DNA of 64,000 bases, taken from positions 16,069-80,068 of the forward strand of contig CANGNA010000013.1 in assembly GCA_947455215.1 (NCBI GenBank). Reading direction: 5' to 3'. This document shows positions 9,164 to 16,451 of the stretch, piece after piece. A program made the position numbers and the translations under genes. This DNA comes from Chitinophagaceae bacterium (GTDB lineage: Bacteria > Bacteroidota > Bacteroidia > Chitinophagales > Chitinophagaceae). The first letter of the stretch is position 1; each line of letters begins with the position of its first letter. The notes beneath the pieces were generated by a model. The model did no database searches, was not told where the DNA came from, and was given only the letters and a program-made list of their open reading frames with translations.

Positions 9164-9907
9164 ATGAAAAGACTGATCCTCGCTTTATTAACTGCAGGAA
9201 GTATAGCAACAACAGCTAGCGCACAAGAGCCAAAGAGCATCTTGTGGTACGGAAATATCAATCTCCATACCATGAGGGATTCTATTAACACAACAACTGC
9301 TAACAACGGTAATCCACAGAAATATACAAACTGGAATATCTCTACAGGTGTAGGTTATCAGTTCAACCGTAACTGGACACTGGGTATGATGCTCAGCTGG
9401 GGTCAGAACGCTACTAAGACAGTAGGTGCTGTACACACTACAGACAACATGTATGCAGTAGGTCCTTTCGCTCGTTACTCTCATTACATAGGTCGCAGCG
9501 AAACTTTCTTCTGGTACGGTCAGCTCGACTTCACTTACCAAGGTGGTTACACAACAAACGAAGGCAACCCAGCTTACAACAAGCACAACGGTATCTACGT
9601 AGGTTTCTACCCTGCACTGGGTGTTAACGTAGGCCGCGCAGTTTGCCTGAACTTCAACATCGGCGGTATTAACTACGCTACAGACAAGTACACAACTGCT
9701 GTTTACAGCATCAATACTTTCAACCTGAATTTCGGTCGCCAGGTAAACATCGGCATCAGCAAGAACTTCAACACTGGTCATAAGATGCACAGCCACCACG
9801 AACCAGGTGATGAAGTACACCACCGCAAGATGGATCGTTCTGACGACGACGACGATTCAGCTCCAAAGCCAAAGAAGAAAGAAAGGAGCCGTGACGACGA
9901 CGAATAA
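9164..9907 (+). CDS. outer membrane beta-barrel protein with charged tail
   Basis: 247 residues: signal peptide MKRLILALLTAGSIATTASAQ, then alternating strands typical of an 8- to 10-stranded porin-like barrel (STGVGYQFNRNWTLGMMLSW, PFARYSHYIGRSETFFWYGQ, GVNVGRAVCLNFNIGGINYA). After the last strand come about 50 residues rich in His, Asp and Lys (DRSDDDDDSAPKPKKKERS), probably periplasmic and disordered. A strong terminator follows directly, so it is monocistronic. Codon use (many GGT, AAC, TAC) looks like a highly expressed gene. Function unknown beyond outer membrane location. Confidence 0.75.
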   Translation: MKRLILALLTAGSIATTASAQEPKSILWYGNINLHTMRDSINTTTANNGNPQKYTNWNISTGVGYQFNRNWTLGMMLSWGQNATKTVGAVHTTDNMYAVGPFARYSHYIGRSETFFWYGQLDFTYQGGYTTNEGNPAYNKHNGIYVGFYPALGVNVGRAVCLNFNIGGINYATDKYTTAVYSINTFNLNFGRQVNIGISKNFNTGHKMHSHHEPGDEVHHRKMDRSDDDDDSAPKPKKKERSRDDDE

Positions 9908-9933
9908 GATCGTTACCCCTTTTAAAGATAAAG

Positions 9934-9960
9934 AAAACGCCCCCTTATGTGGGGCGTTTT
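9934..9960 (+). terminator. rho-independent terminator
   Basis: Perfect 10-bp stem AAAACGCCCC / GGGGCGTTTT with loop cttatgt, followed by a T-rich run. It ends the beta-barrel gene transcript. Confidence 0.9.
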
Positions 9961-10067
9961 TATTTTTATACCCCTCCGTGTATGCCCACTCTTAATTACT
10001 TTTGATAGTACGTAATACAACGGCCTTTTTACCGTTAAAGATATTAAGCCGATTCAAAAAGCGCATA

Positions 10068-10724
10068 ATGAAACACCTTACCTCCTTACTGTTACTTGTT
10101 GGTTGCTGGCAATATGCCGGGGCACAAATGCTTTCTGCTGCTCCCCAAAAAGCAAAAGCTGCAGACACTTTGTCTTCCGTATTCGTTTCGCATTCTGTAA
10201 CGGCTTCCATATCTTTTGGCTTTATCGATGAGTACCGCAATCAGTTTGACGTGCCGGTCGGTTTCCAGAAAAACAATATATCCGGTTTTGTACCCGTATA
10301 TGGCCGCCTGGAATACGCCTTATCGTCGCATATGGGCCTTGCCGCATCGATGGTATATGATGAGTTTTATGCCAATTATTACCAGCTATACACCGGCAAT
10401 GGCAAAGAATTTAAGCGGGCGCGTACCGATATGACCACTATTTACAGCGGTGGCTTATCGCTTAACTACCATTTTGGCCATATCATTCCGGTAAAAAAAC
10501 TGGATGTTTTTCTTACAGCAGGCGTTTTACTGAACAATATTCACCACTCTGCCCGGCCACAGGGCGATAGTACGATCGCTTTTGTAGACAGAGAAGTAAC
10601 ACCCGTATTACGTGTTGGCGCCAGGTATTATATATCCAATAAATCGAGCTTTATGCTGGATGCAGGGCTGGATAAGCATAGCGTTTTTAGCCTGGGTTAT
10701 TCTGTTCGCTTCCTTAAGCATTAA
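10068..10724 (+). CDS. outer membrane beta-barrel protein overlapping the phage module
   Basis: 218 residues from the ATG at 10068; the track's upstream start adds 22 residues ahead of a clear signal peptide (MKHLTSLLLLVGCWQYAGAQ). Repeated amphipathic strands (SVTASISFGFIDEY, GRLEYALSSHMGLAASMVY, GGLSLNYHFG, PVLRVGARYYISNKSSFMLD) and a final strand VFSLGYSVRF indicate a small barrel. Its last 11 bases overlap the 3' end of the convergent phage gp37-like gene (10714-10724), marking the left edge of the late module with no intervening attachment site or terminator. Function unknown. Confidence 0.7.
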   Translation: MKHLTSLLLLVGCWQYAGAQMLSAAPQKAKAADTLSSVFVSHSVTASISFGFIDEYRNQFDVPVGFQKNNISGFVPVYGRLEYALSSHMGLAASMVYDEFYANYYQLYTGNGKEFKRARTDMTTIYSGGLSLNYHFGHIIPVKKLDVFLTAGVLLNNIHHSARPQGDSTIAFVDREVTPVLRVGARYYISNKSSFMLDAGLDKHSVFSLGYSVRFLKH

Positions 10725-11223
10725 TATTCAGCACCGGCTCTATTACAAGTGCTGCGTGCGTAAAGCTTTGCTCGTAGCGGGTGCTGTAGTCATCGAATGC
10801 CAGGCTGTAGCGCATTTCGCGTACCCGGTAATTATCGTTTCTTTTCTGCGTGGTAGTTGTCACGCGGTCTAAGCGGCCGCACACCTCTGATGGCTGCCAC
10901 CCCTGCAGCACTTTGTGTAGTTGCCATTCTATGTCGTAATAGCTGAGTGCCTGTTCTGCAAAGGGCTGCGGCGTAGCCGACGACGTGCTGCTATAAGGTG
11001 GGAAGGCCAGCCGCAGTACCACCGTACCCCGCGCCTGCTGCACATTTTCAGACAACGCGGTGAAGGAAAAATCTTCAAGAGCTATCAATACACACGGCCA
11101 CGACACCGCAGGCCGTGCAGCCTTTAGCTGGCCAAGGTCCTGGTCGGAATGTTTAATGAATGGCGCATTGGCCTTTATCCTGCTTTGTATGGACAGGAAG
11201 ATGTTGGCAAAAGGGGAGTTCAT
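10714..11223 (-). CDS. Mu gp37-like phage protein (DUF1834-type)
   Basis: 169 residues. The layout, an N-terminal MNSPFANIFLSIQSRIKANAPFIKH, a central VVLRLAFPPYSS strand and a helix-strand C-terminal half (RVREMRYSLAFDDYS), fits the small head-tail connector/neck proteins encoded near gp36 in Mu-like phages. Assignment rests partly on position: same strand and neighbourhood as the portal and gp36-like genes. It is the last gene of the leftward late arm and overlaps a host gene at its 3' end. Confidence is moderate because short neck proteins diverge strongly. Confidence 0.5.
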   Translation of the reverse strand: MNSPFANIFLSIQSRIKANAPFIKHSDQDLGQLKAARPAVSWPCVLIALEDFSFTALSENVQQARGTVVLRLAFPPYSSTSSATPQPFAEQALSYYDIEWQLHKVLQGWQPSEVCGRLDRVTTTTQKRNDNYRVREMRYSLAFDDYSTRYEQSFTHAALVIEPVLNINA

Positions 11224-11308
11224 AGCATTGGTTGTTTAAAAGGTAAGGAGTAAAAAAGGTACTACAGTAAGCGGGCGTGTCAACGCAACCCGGCATATTC
11301 CTACCAGA

Positions 11309-12424
11309 TCAGGCTGGTTTGATGCCATAGGTATCGTACCAGTAAGAGGCGGGGATGCTTACCTGCTCTGCAATAGCCTTGTCTATGGCTATACGATGGG
11401 TAAGATATTCTATATCCATGTCTTTGGCGAAGACGAACTGGCCGCCGTCAACAGGGTAGCCATAGCTGCGGAGTATAGCCATGAAGTGCGGATGATTGAG
11501 CATGCACGATACATAAGCAATATCGCTGCGGGTGATCTCGTACTGCTGTTGCAGGTGTATCTTGCTTTGCGCATAGCCGCTGCTGTGGCTGCTGGTGGTA
11601 GTATCTGTATTGCCCAGCACCAGCACCGATAACTCATCGTTAAGCATTTTGATGAAGGACAGTTGCAGGTCGCCATCGCTGTTGCTTTGCTTGCCATCCT
11701 TTATCTCGAAATCGGCCTGCCGGGGCAGCAGCATGGATAGTGAACTGCCGCTCTGGTCGAGTATCTTGCGTAGCTCGGCCTTGGTCTGTTCATCATAAGA
11801 ATCGTAGCGGATGATGCGCACCGGCTGGCCAAATATCTCTATGAATTCGGCCCAGTCGCCAAGGCCGCCTTGTTTGTAAATGCACAATGGCGCGCACTTC
11901 AGGAGCAGGCCCAGGTCGGCAGCATCACCTATGACCCATACGTTATCGAGCGCACCATACGCAATACCATCATTGCCCCGCTGCTGGTAGGTGATGATGC
12001 CAATATCGGGGCGGATATGCTTGCGTGGTATATTCTTGAAAGCCAGCTCTTTACCTGGCAGGAACTCCATGCCGGATATGCCCCAGAACAAGGTCTCTAT
12101 AATAGATTGGATGACCTTACGAAACGGCAACGACCTGATGAGCGCATCGAAAGAATAGTCTTTACTGCCATTGCGCCCGAAGTACAGGTCTTTATTGAGC
12201 ACGGCATCTATCCGCTTGGCCAGCACACCCGACAAGTGACCATCGAGCAATATATCTTCATAAATATCGTACAGGCGGCTGCGGTCGGGAAATTGTATGG
12301 CGCTCGCGGTGGCCAGGGCGTTGCGCCACGTGGCTATGTCTTTATTAGAGCGATCGGCAGAGCGTACATCAAGCTGATTAACGATGATGCCGGTGGGAGC
12401 AGGTGAATTGTCTTTTTTTATCAT
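11309..12424 (-). CDS. phage portal protein, DUF935 (Mu gp29) family
   Basis: 371 residues. Family traits include an N-terminal region listing bilayer-free helices (RLYDIYEDILLDGHLSGVLAKRID), the core strand-helix FWGISGMEFLPGKELAFKNIPRKHIRP, a long helix around QTKAELRKILDQ and the tail SYAQSK-like stretch before HPHFMAILRSYGYP. Portals form the dodecameric ring at one capsid vertex through which terminase pumps DNA. It is slightly shorter than Mu gp29 but shows no break. It is separated from the gp36-like gene by an oppositely oriented host-like gene (12489-12842), an arrangement not expected in a functional phage late operon. Confidence 0.8.
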   Translation of the reverse strand: MIKKDNSPAPTGIIVNQLDVRSADRSNKDIATWRNALATASAIQFPDRSRLYDIYEDILLDGHLSGVLAKRIDAVLNKDLYFGRNGSKDYSFDALIRSLPFRKVIQSIIETLFWGISGMEFLPGKELAFKNIPRKHIRPDIGIITYQQRGNDGIAYGALDNVWVIGDAADLGLLLKCAPLCIYKQGGLGDWAEFIEIFGQPVRIIRYDSYDEQTKAELRKILDQSGSSLSMLLPRQADFEIKDGKQSNSDGDLQLSFIKMLNDELSVLVLGNTDTTTSSHSSGYAQSKIHLQQQYEITRSDIAYVSCMLNHPHFMAILRSYGYPVDGGQFVFAKDMDIEYLTHRIAIDKAIAEQVSIPASYWYDTYGIKPA

Positions 12425-12476
12425 AGAATTAAGATTGATGAATGACGGAGAACAGAATGATGGGTAATAAATTGTT

Positions 12477-12484
12477 TACTTTTG
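12477..12484 (+). promoter_or_regulatory. -7 box TACTTTTG four bases before the start
   Basis: TACTTTTG matches TAnnTTTG and is followed by CTGC and then the ATG at 12489. With initiation about five bases after the box the transcript would begin at the start codon, i.e. leaderless. Same spacing as the repressor and small-terminase promoters. Confidence 0.5.
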
Positions 12485-12488
12485 CTGC

Positions 12489-12842
12489 ATGAAGGTGTTA
12501 GTGCTGGAAGCGTATCGGCTGTTTTATTACCTTACCGGGGCAAAAACAGTATCGTATGTTTGTGCTATCATATTGATGAGCATACTGTATGTGATCCTAT
12601 TGATGGGGCTGGTATTGCTGTTGCAGGACATTTTCCCGTTAAGGATGTTCGCAGTGCTTTTCAAATTTCCATTCAACATAGCCACGGGCGTAGTCATTGC
12701 AGGCGCGCTCTACCTGACCACCTCTATAAAATTTGTTTCCATTACAGCACCCCATGGGCATGGCCGCCTCTTCAGGCTGGGGATGGTATTTCTATTGTGT
12801 ATGCTCATCCTGGCATATAATTACCTGCTTCGTTACCTATAG
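12489..12842 (+). CDS. small four-helix membrane protein inserted in the phage arm
   Basis: 117 residues with about four transmembrane helices: VSYVCAIILMSILYVILLMG (about 22-42), FPFNIATGVVIAGALYLTT (about 62-80), and LGMVFLLCMLILAYNYLL at the end. The overlapping frame 12482..12820 is a shadow. I do not recognise the family. It lies on the opposite strand to the flanking phage genes, with its own promoter, and its stop is only 2 bp from the convergent stop of the gp36-like gene. It could be a host gene carried into the module or a phage accessory gene such as a holin-like protein, though it lacks typical holin length and charge. Confidence 0.6.
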   Translation: MKVLVLEAYRLFYYLTGAKTVSYVCAIILMSILYVILLMGLVLLLQDIFPLRMFAVLFKFPFNIATGVVIAGALYLTTSIKFVSITAPHGHGRLFRLGMVFLLCMLILAYNYLLRYL

Positions 12843-12844
12843 TA

Positions 12845-13282
12845 TCAGTAATGGTTATGCCTTTTAGGGTTGCTGTTCCAGCTTATAGCATCGCCATCCG
12901 GCGGCTGTGCTGCACTTGCGGTATCGGTATAGGGCCAGCCATAGGGGCTTACGCGTTCTTCCCCGATCTCTGTTAATAGTTTAATAGCATCCTGGTATGC
13001 TGTGCGGTACACTGACTGCTCTATACCAGTGGCAGACAGGCGGATGATATGCCATACCGCAATGTCTTTTACCAGGCGCTGCAGCAACGGATCGGGGCGG
13101 GCAGGTGGTGTACTTTCTGTGCCAAATAGTTGCAGCAAATCGTAGCGGGACAGGTAGAGCATCGCCTCGCTTTCAGCGGCCTGTATGGCCTCTGTAGTTA
13201 TGCTGTCATCATTGCGGGTGATCTCGGCGATCACTTCTGCATATATGTGTGTCTTCAGGTCGGTTGGGGTGATTAGGGACAT
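12845..13282 (-). CDS. Mu gp36-like head-tail protein (DUF1320-type)
   Basis: 145 residues, MSLITPTDLKTHIYAEVIAE followed by ITTEAIQAAESEAMLYLSRY, a run of helices, then a proline-rich C-terminus. DUF1320/gp36 proteins begin the same way (a short strand, then a helix bearing D-x-x-x-I/A-E-A-x-x-x-A/I-x-x-Y-L-x-x-R/Y-Y) and act as adaptor at the head-tail joint. It is in the leftward late arm upstream of the portal gene. In Mu the gene lies after the capsid gene, so order here is rearranged. Confidence 0.7.
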   Translation of the reverse strand: MSLITPTDLKTHIYAEVIAEITRNDDSITTEAIQAAESEAMLYLSRYDLLQLFGTESTPPARPDPLLQRLVKDIAVWHIIRLSATGIEQSVYRTAYQDAIKLLTEIGEERVSPYGWPYTDTASAAQPPDGDAISWNSNPKRHNHY

Positions 13283-13498
13283 GGTTTTGGTTTGAGTTAA
13301 AAGGGTAAAAGGTTAAAGGGTTGAAACAGGCATTATGAACGCGGACGAGTTAAGACGAGGATAGGCAAGCGGGACGCTTGCGGGTGCATAGGACGAAGCG
13401 AGACGCTTCGACCAGTTGCGGTTTATGTGGAGACGCACATTGCATCTCTACGTTGTGTTTTGGAAAATGAATATATCCCGGGTTGTTTGTTGGCAGAC
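13283..13498. repeat. spacer with short palindromic repeats
   Basis: Between the gp36-like gene and the secreted-protein gene lie tandem inverted motifs (gcgggacgcttgcgg, cgaagcgagacgcttcg and gagacgcacattgcatctct). They resemble dispersed intergenic repeats. I see no gene or clear promoter. Confidence 0.4.
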
Positions 13499-14077
13499 CT
13501 ATTCGTCTTTTTCTTTTGAGGGCGGGGTCTTCTCTTCTTTTTCCTCTTCTTCGTCCTCGTCGTCTGCGTCGGGGTCTTTTTTCTTTTTAGCCGGTGTGGC
13601 CTTAGGCGTGTCGCCTGTTTTTTTTGTAGCCGGCGCGACCTTTTTTTCTTTGGCTTCTTTTGGTTCTGCGGCTTCAGGCTCGGCACTTTCTCCGGTACGC
13701 TTTATGTTGGTGATCTTGCGTGTGGCCCGGTCGAAAGTGAGCTCGTATGCATTGGCCGTATTCTCGCCTATCTGCTGCACGATATAGCCTTGTATCACCT
13801 TGTTTTTGGCGGTATCATCATTATCTACAGAATCGACGGTGACAAATACCTTTACGGGCTCCTTATTTTCTTTTTGCAGGGCCGATATCTTCTTGCGTTC
13901 TTCCGAGAATTCTTTAAGCGCCATGGCCTGTCGGCGGAACACGCCGTAGTCGGCACGCTCTTTTACTTTCTGGCGCTGTTCGGGGGTGGAGTGGGGTGTT
14001 TGTGCAAACGCAGTAAAGGATAATATGCTGAACAGAACGACCGCGAGGGCTGAGGATATTTTGAACATGTGCTTCAT
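13499..14077 (-). CDS. secreted low-complexity protein of unknown function
   Basis: 192 residues. Signal peptide MFKISSALAVVLFSILSFTAFAQ (about 4-26), then a helical segment with many charges (SEERKKISALQKENKEPVK), a small strand-rich section (VKVFVTVDSVDNDD, IQGYIVQQIGE), and a final 70 residues almost wholly Lys, Glu, Asp, Pro and Ala (KKKKDPDADDEDEEEEKEEK). The tail is probably disordered and periplasmic. Not a recognisable phage protein. It lies in the leftward late arm between gp36-like and large terminase and on the same strand, so it could be co-transcribed. Probably a host gene trapped within the module. Confidence 0.6.
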   Translation of the reverse strand: MKHMFKISSALAVVLFSILSFTAFAQTPHSTPEQRQKVKERADYGVFRRQAMALKEFSEERKKISALQKENKEPVKVFVTVDSVDNDDTAKNKVIQGYIVQQIGENTANAYELTFDRATRKITNIKRTGESAEPEAAEPKEAKEKKVAPATKKTGDTPKATPAKKKKDPDADDEDEEEEKEEKTPPSKEKDE

Positions 14078-14136
14078 TGTTTGTAAAAATAGGTAAGGTT
14101 TTATAAATGTTGTGTTATTTGACGTGTTGCTGCTGT

Positions 14137-15648
14137 TTAATTGAGCGACTGATGATTGCGCAGCAGTGCGCCCACCTCCATATCACGCAGCAGATCCAGG
14201 TTGGTGCGCTCACCGAAAATATATATGGCACCTTCTACAGCGTCGGGGCCATCATCGTGCGAGCGGCTGCCGGGGCCAAAGGCCAGGAACTGCTGCTCCA
14301 GCCGCTGCATGTGCGGGTTGTTGCGTTCCTGCTCATTAAGGAACAGCTGGCCGTTGCGGTTCAGCGGCTCCAGCAGCAACTCTATGCGCGCATATTTGTT
14401 GGTCTTCTTACGGTTATCGGGCTGTACGCAAAGCCTGACACCGCGCTTGCGGGCTTCGTTGTTTACCTGATCTATAAGGGTATGCTGCATAAATACCTGC
14501 TCCATATAGAACCTGCAAGGCACAGGCAGCCGGCTTGCGATATCTATGTGCCACTGTATCATTTGGGCAATGGTGGTCTGCTCCAGGAAGCAGGCAATGA
14601 TATGGAATTCGTCCTGCCACTTACCTACCAACACAGTGGCCTTAAAGTCGCCCTCATCGGAATAGGAAGGGTCGGTATAGCAAACAAGGCCATCGTATTC
14701 ATGTATGTCTGGCAGGTCTTTCCAACTCACCTGTTTGAACACGGCCCCTTCGGAAACCGGGTTGTTGAAATATTCCTTCAGCATAGAGGCATGGCTTTTC
14801 TGCTTCAGCACACGGGCTATATGCTCTTCGGTGTTCTTTTCCGGCCATGACGACAAGCCATCATCGTTGCGGATGTTGACGATGCCTGCGTGATCGGCAA
14901 ATTGCTGCGCGCGGGCCATGCAGCTGTCGTGGGCGATCAGGTTGCCACAGAAAATGATGGTGGTGGGCTGCGACACGGAGCGGGTGCCTATAGCGGCCTC
15001 TTCTATCCAGCGCCATTTCTTACGCACAATATCGCCATTCAGGCAATCGGCATCGGTGTCTATATCGTCGAAGAGCAGGATATCGGGCCGGGCCTCCTCG
15101 TTGCGGGCACCACGCGGGCTCTGGCCTACGCCCAGCGCGCGGAATGCAGCGCCGGAGCGGGTGATGAACTCGGCAGCCTGCCAGCTGCCCGACTGCACCT
15201 GCTGGCCATAATCGTGCAGCAACAGTTCGTTACACTCCAGGTTGGTTTTGTAGGGCATCAGCAGTCGGGTGGCATTGTCGAGGCTGTTGCTGATGAGGAG
15301 CGCATATTTCTTTTTCACCCGGGCGTTATCTGCCGGATGGCCAACAAGCGTGAGGTACAGTACCTCCAGCATGGTACGCGTGCTTTTGGCCAGCTCGCGG
15401 CTCCAGATGCGTACCTCGTAAAATTCGGTGTTAGCTATTACCCGTTGCGTAGCATCCTTGTGGAACTGTGCGGGCGAAGCGGTGCAATATTGCTTGAAAT
15501 AGTAGCTGAACCATTGCTCGGGATCGGCCTCCAGGCGCTGCCTGCGGGCTTCTTTGATCTCGGTGGGCTCATTAGGGTCTACGTCGGCGGGCGAGAGGAA
15601 TATACTGCTGAATTGGCCCCAGCTTTCGAGGGCTTGTTTGCTGGTCAT
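14137..15648 (-). CDS. phage terminase large subunit (Mu gp28-like)
   Basis: 503 residues with intact motor and nuclease motifs. There is a Walker-A-like SRELAKSTRT near 84, Walker B ILLFDDID near 196, a coupling-type IIFCGN near 234, the first RNase-H-fold aspartate in CYTDPSYSDEGDFKATVLVG near 330, and the last acidic motif SHDDGPDAVEGAI near 465. The enzyme packages DNA through the portal and cuts it. No truncation or missing catalytic residue is visible, which matters because the element otherwise looks immobilised. It follows the small terminase gene after a 39-bp gap. Confidence 0.9.
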   Translation of the reverse strand: MTSKQALESWGQFSSIFLSPADVDPNEPTEIKEARRQRLEADPEQWFSYYFKQYCTASPAQFHKDATQRVIANTEFYEVRIWSRELAKSTRTMLEVLYLTLVGHPADNARVKKKYALLISNSLDNATRLLMPYKTNLECNELLLHDYGQQVQSGSWQAAEFITRSGAAFRALGVGQSPRGARNEEARPDILLFDDIDTDADCLNGDIVRKKWRWIEEAAIGTRSVSQPTTIIFCGNLIAHDSCMARAQQFADHAGIVNIRNDDGLSSWPEKNTEEHIARVLKQKSHASMLKEYFNNPVSEGAVFKQVSWKDLPDIHEYDGLVCYTDPSYSDEGDFKATVLVGKWQDEFHIIACFLEQTTIAQMIQWHIDIASRLPVPCRFYMEQVFMQHTLIDQVNNEARKRGVRLCVQPDNRKKTNKYARIELLLEPLNRNGQLFLNEQERNNPHMQRLEQQFLAFGPGSRSHDDGPDAVEGAIYIFGERTNLDLLRDMEVGALLRNHQSLN

Positions 15649-15687
15649 AGCGGGTGGATGTTTAGTGATAGAGAGGGAAAGACGGCA

Positions 15688-16131
15688 TCAGGCTACTTTA
15701 GCCTCATCGGCCAGGAAATCGCCGAAGGCAGCGCAAACCTTGTGCGACAGTTCTTTATCGCGCGGGCGCAGCCACAGGCAGAATTTGCGGCCTACATCGT
15801 TGATGGTGCCGAGATCAGTACTGGTATCGAGGTTGCGGATGCTGGCGGTATATTTGGTCATCAGCTCTACATCTTTCATGTTGGGGTCTGCTGCTGCGCG
15901 TATCTTTTCGCTCAGCTTGGCCAGCATATCATAGAGGATGGTCATCTGGTGGCGCTTGCTGGTGAGCAGGCCATTGCGCAGGTTGCCCCAGCTGCCCTGT
16001 CCGATCCAGTCGCGGATGGCATTTGCGGGGATATCTGTTTCTTTAGCTATCTGGTCGGGCTCTTTGAACTCTACTGCGTAAAGGTAGCGGGCCAGCGATC
16101 GGTTGAGGTCGGTATGTAATTTGTCTTCCAT
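15688..16131 (-). CDS. phage terminase small subunit / Mu gp27-like protein
   Basis: 147 residues from the ATG at 16131 (MEDKLHTDLNRSLARYLYA); the track adds 16 residues that run through the promoter. A helix-turn-helix is apparent at about 20-50 (EPDQIAKETDIPANAIRDWIGQGSW), as in DNA-recognising small terminases. A long helical section (MTILYDMLAKLSEKIRAAAD) follows. It is the first gene of the leftward late arm, immediately upstream of terminase large. The -7 box CACCTTTG ends four bases before the ATG, suggesting a leaderless transcript. Confidence 0.75.
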   Translation of the reverse strand: MEDKLHTDLNRSLARYLYAVEFKEPDQIAKETDIPANAIRDWIGQGSWGNLRNGLLTSKRHQMTILYDMLAKLSEKIRAAADPNMKDVELMTKYTASIRNLDTSTDLGTINDVGRKFCLWLRPRDKELSHKVCAAFGDFLADEAKVA

Positions 16132-16135
16132 GACC

Positions 16136-16246
16136 CAAAGGTGAGCAGAGAAAAAATACCGGGCCCGGCAAAAAAGCATGATGCTATCAAAAACGTAGCA
16201 TGATGCACCGCATAGGGGGCATCATGCCACGCCATTTTGTGGATAA
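16136..16246 (-). promoter_or_regulatory. leftward late promoter with three palindromic operators and a DnaA box
   Basis: Reading on the minus strand toward the small terminase gene: a perfect DnaA box TTATCCACA (16238-16246), GCATGATGC (16219-16227), GCATCATGC (16198-16206), GCATCATGC (16176-16184), 32 bp, then -7 box CACCTTTG (16136-16143). Palindrome centres are 21 and 22 bp apart, two helical turns. The proximal palindrome is centred near -49. The rightward late promoter at 20.7-20.8 kb has the same layout. This fits operators for a dimeric regulator, more likely an activator since the -33 region is weak. Confidence 0.75.
16195..16245. repeat. inverted repeat, left copy (51 bp perfect core)
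   Basis: The 51 bases are identical to the reverse complement of 20723-20773. Similarity continues outward through the next operator (aaaaagcatgat) and weakly inward (ccg.caact). The pair brackets the NHL/T9SS gene and forms the control region of both late arms. Confidence 0.95.
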
Positions 16247-16357
16247 GTGCCGGCAACTGCTTTAACACCAAACAACAACAAATACGATAGCAAATAAATA
16301 TCTGCCGAAGATGCCGTGCATGAGTTTTTTCTTGCATAATAAGGAAAAACGGGGCAT

Positions 16358-16426
16358 ACCGTTGGTGAACAAAAGCGACCGTTGGTGAGAAAAAAGCATA
16401 AATTATGACACGGGTATATACCTTTG
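16358..16426 (+). promoter_or_regulatory. promoter region of the NHL/T9SS gene with direct repeats
   Basis: TACCTTTG (16419-16426) matches TAnnTTTG and is followed by a 25-base leader to the ATG at 16452. Upstream, ACCGTTGGTGA occurs twice (16358-16368 and 16378-16388), exactly 20 bp apart, a possible operator for a tandem-binding regulator. Confidence 0.5.
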
Positions 16427-16451
16427 GCGTTCCACCTAAAAATCGGGTACT

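Noticed and set aside
14890-16119. 409-residue plus-strand frame in the ORF track
   Set aside because: Antisense to both terminase genes, whose motifs are intact; composition is that of a reverse-complement shadow.
16238-16246. Origin of replication at the DnaA box
   Set aside because: Only one perfect and one imperfect box 4.5 kb apart, no AT-rich unwinding element or dnaA/dnaN neighbours.
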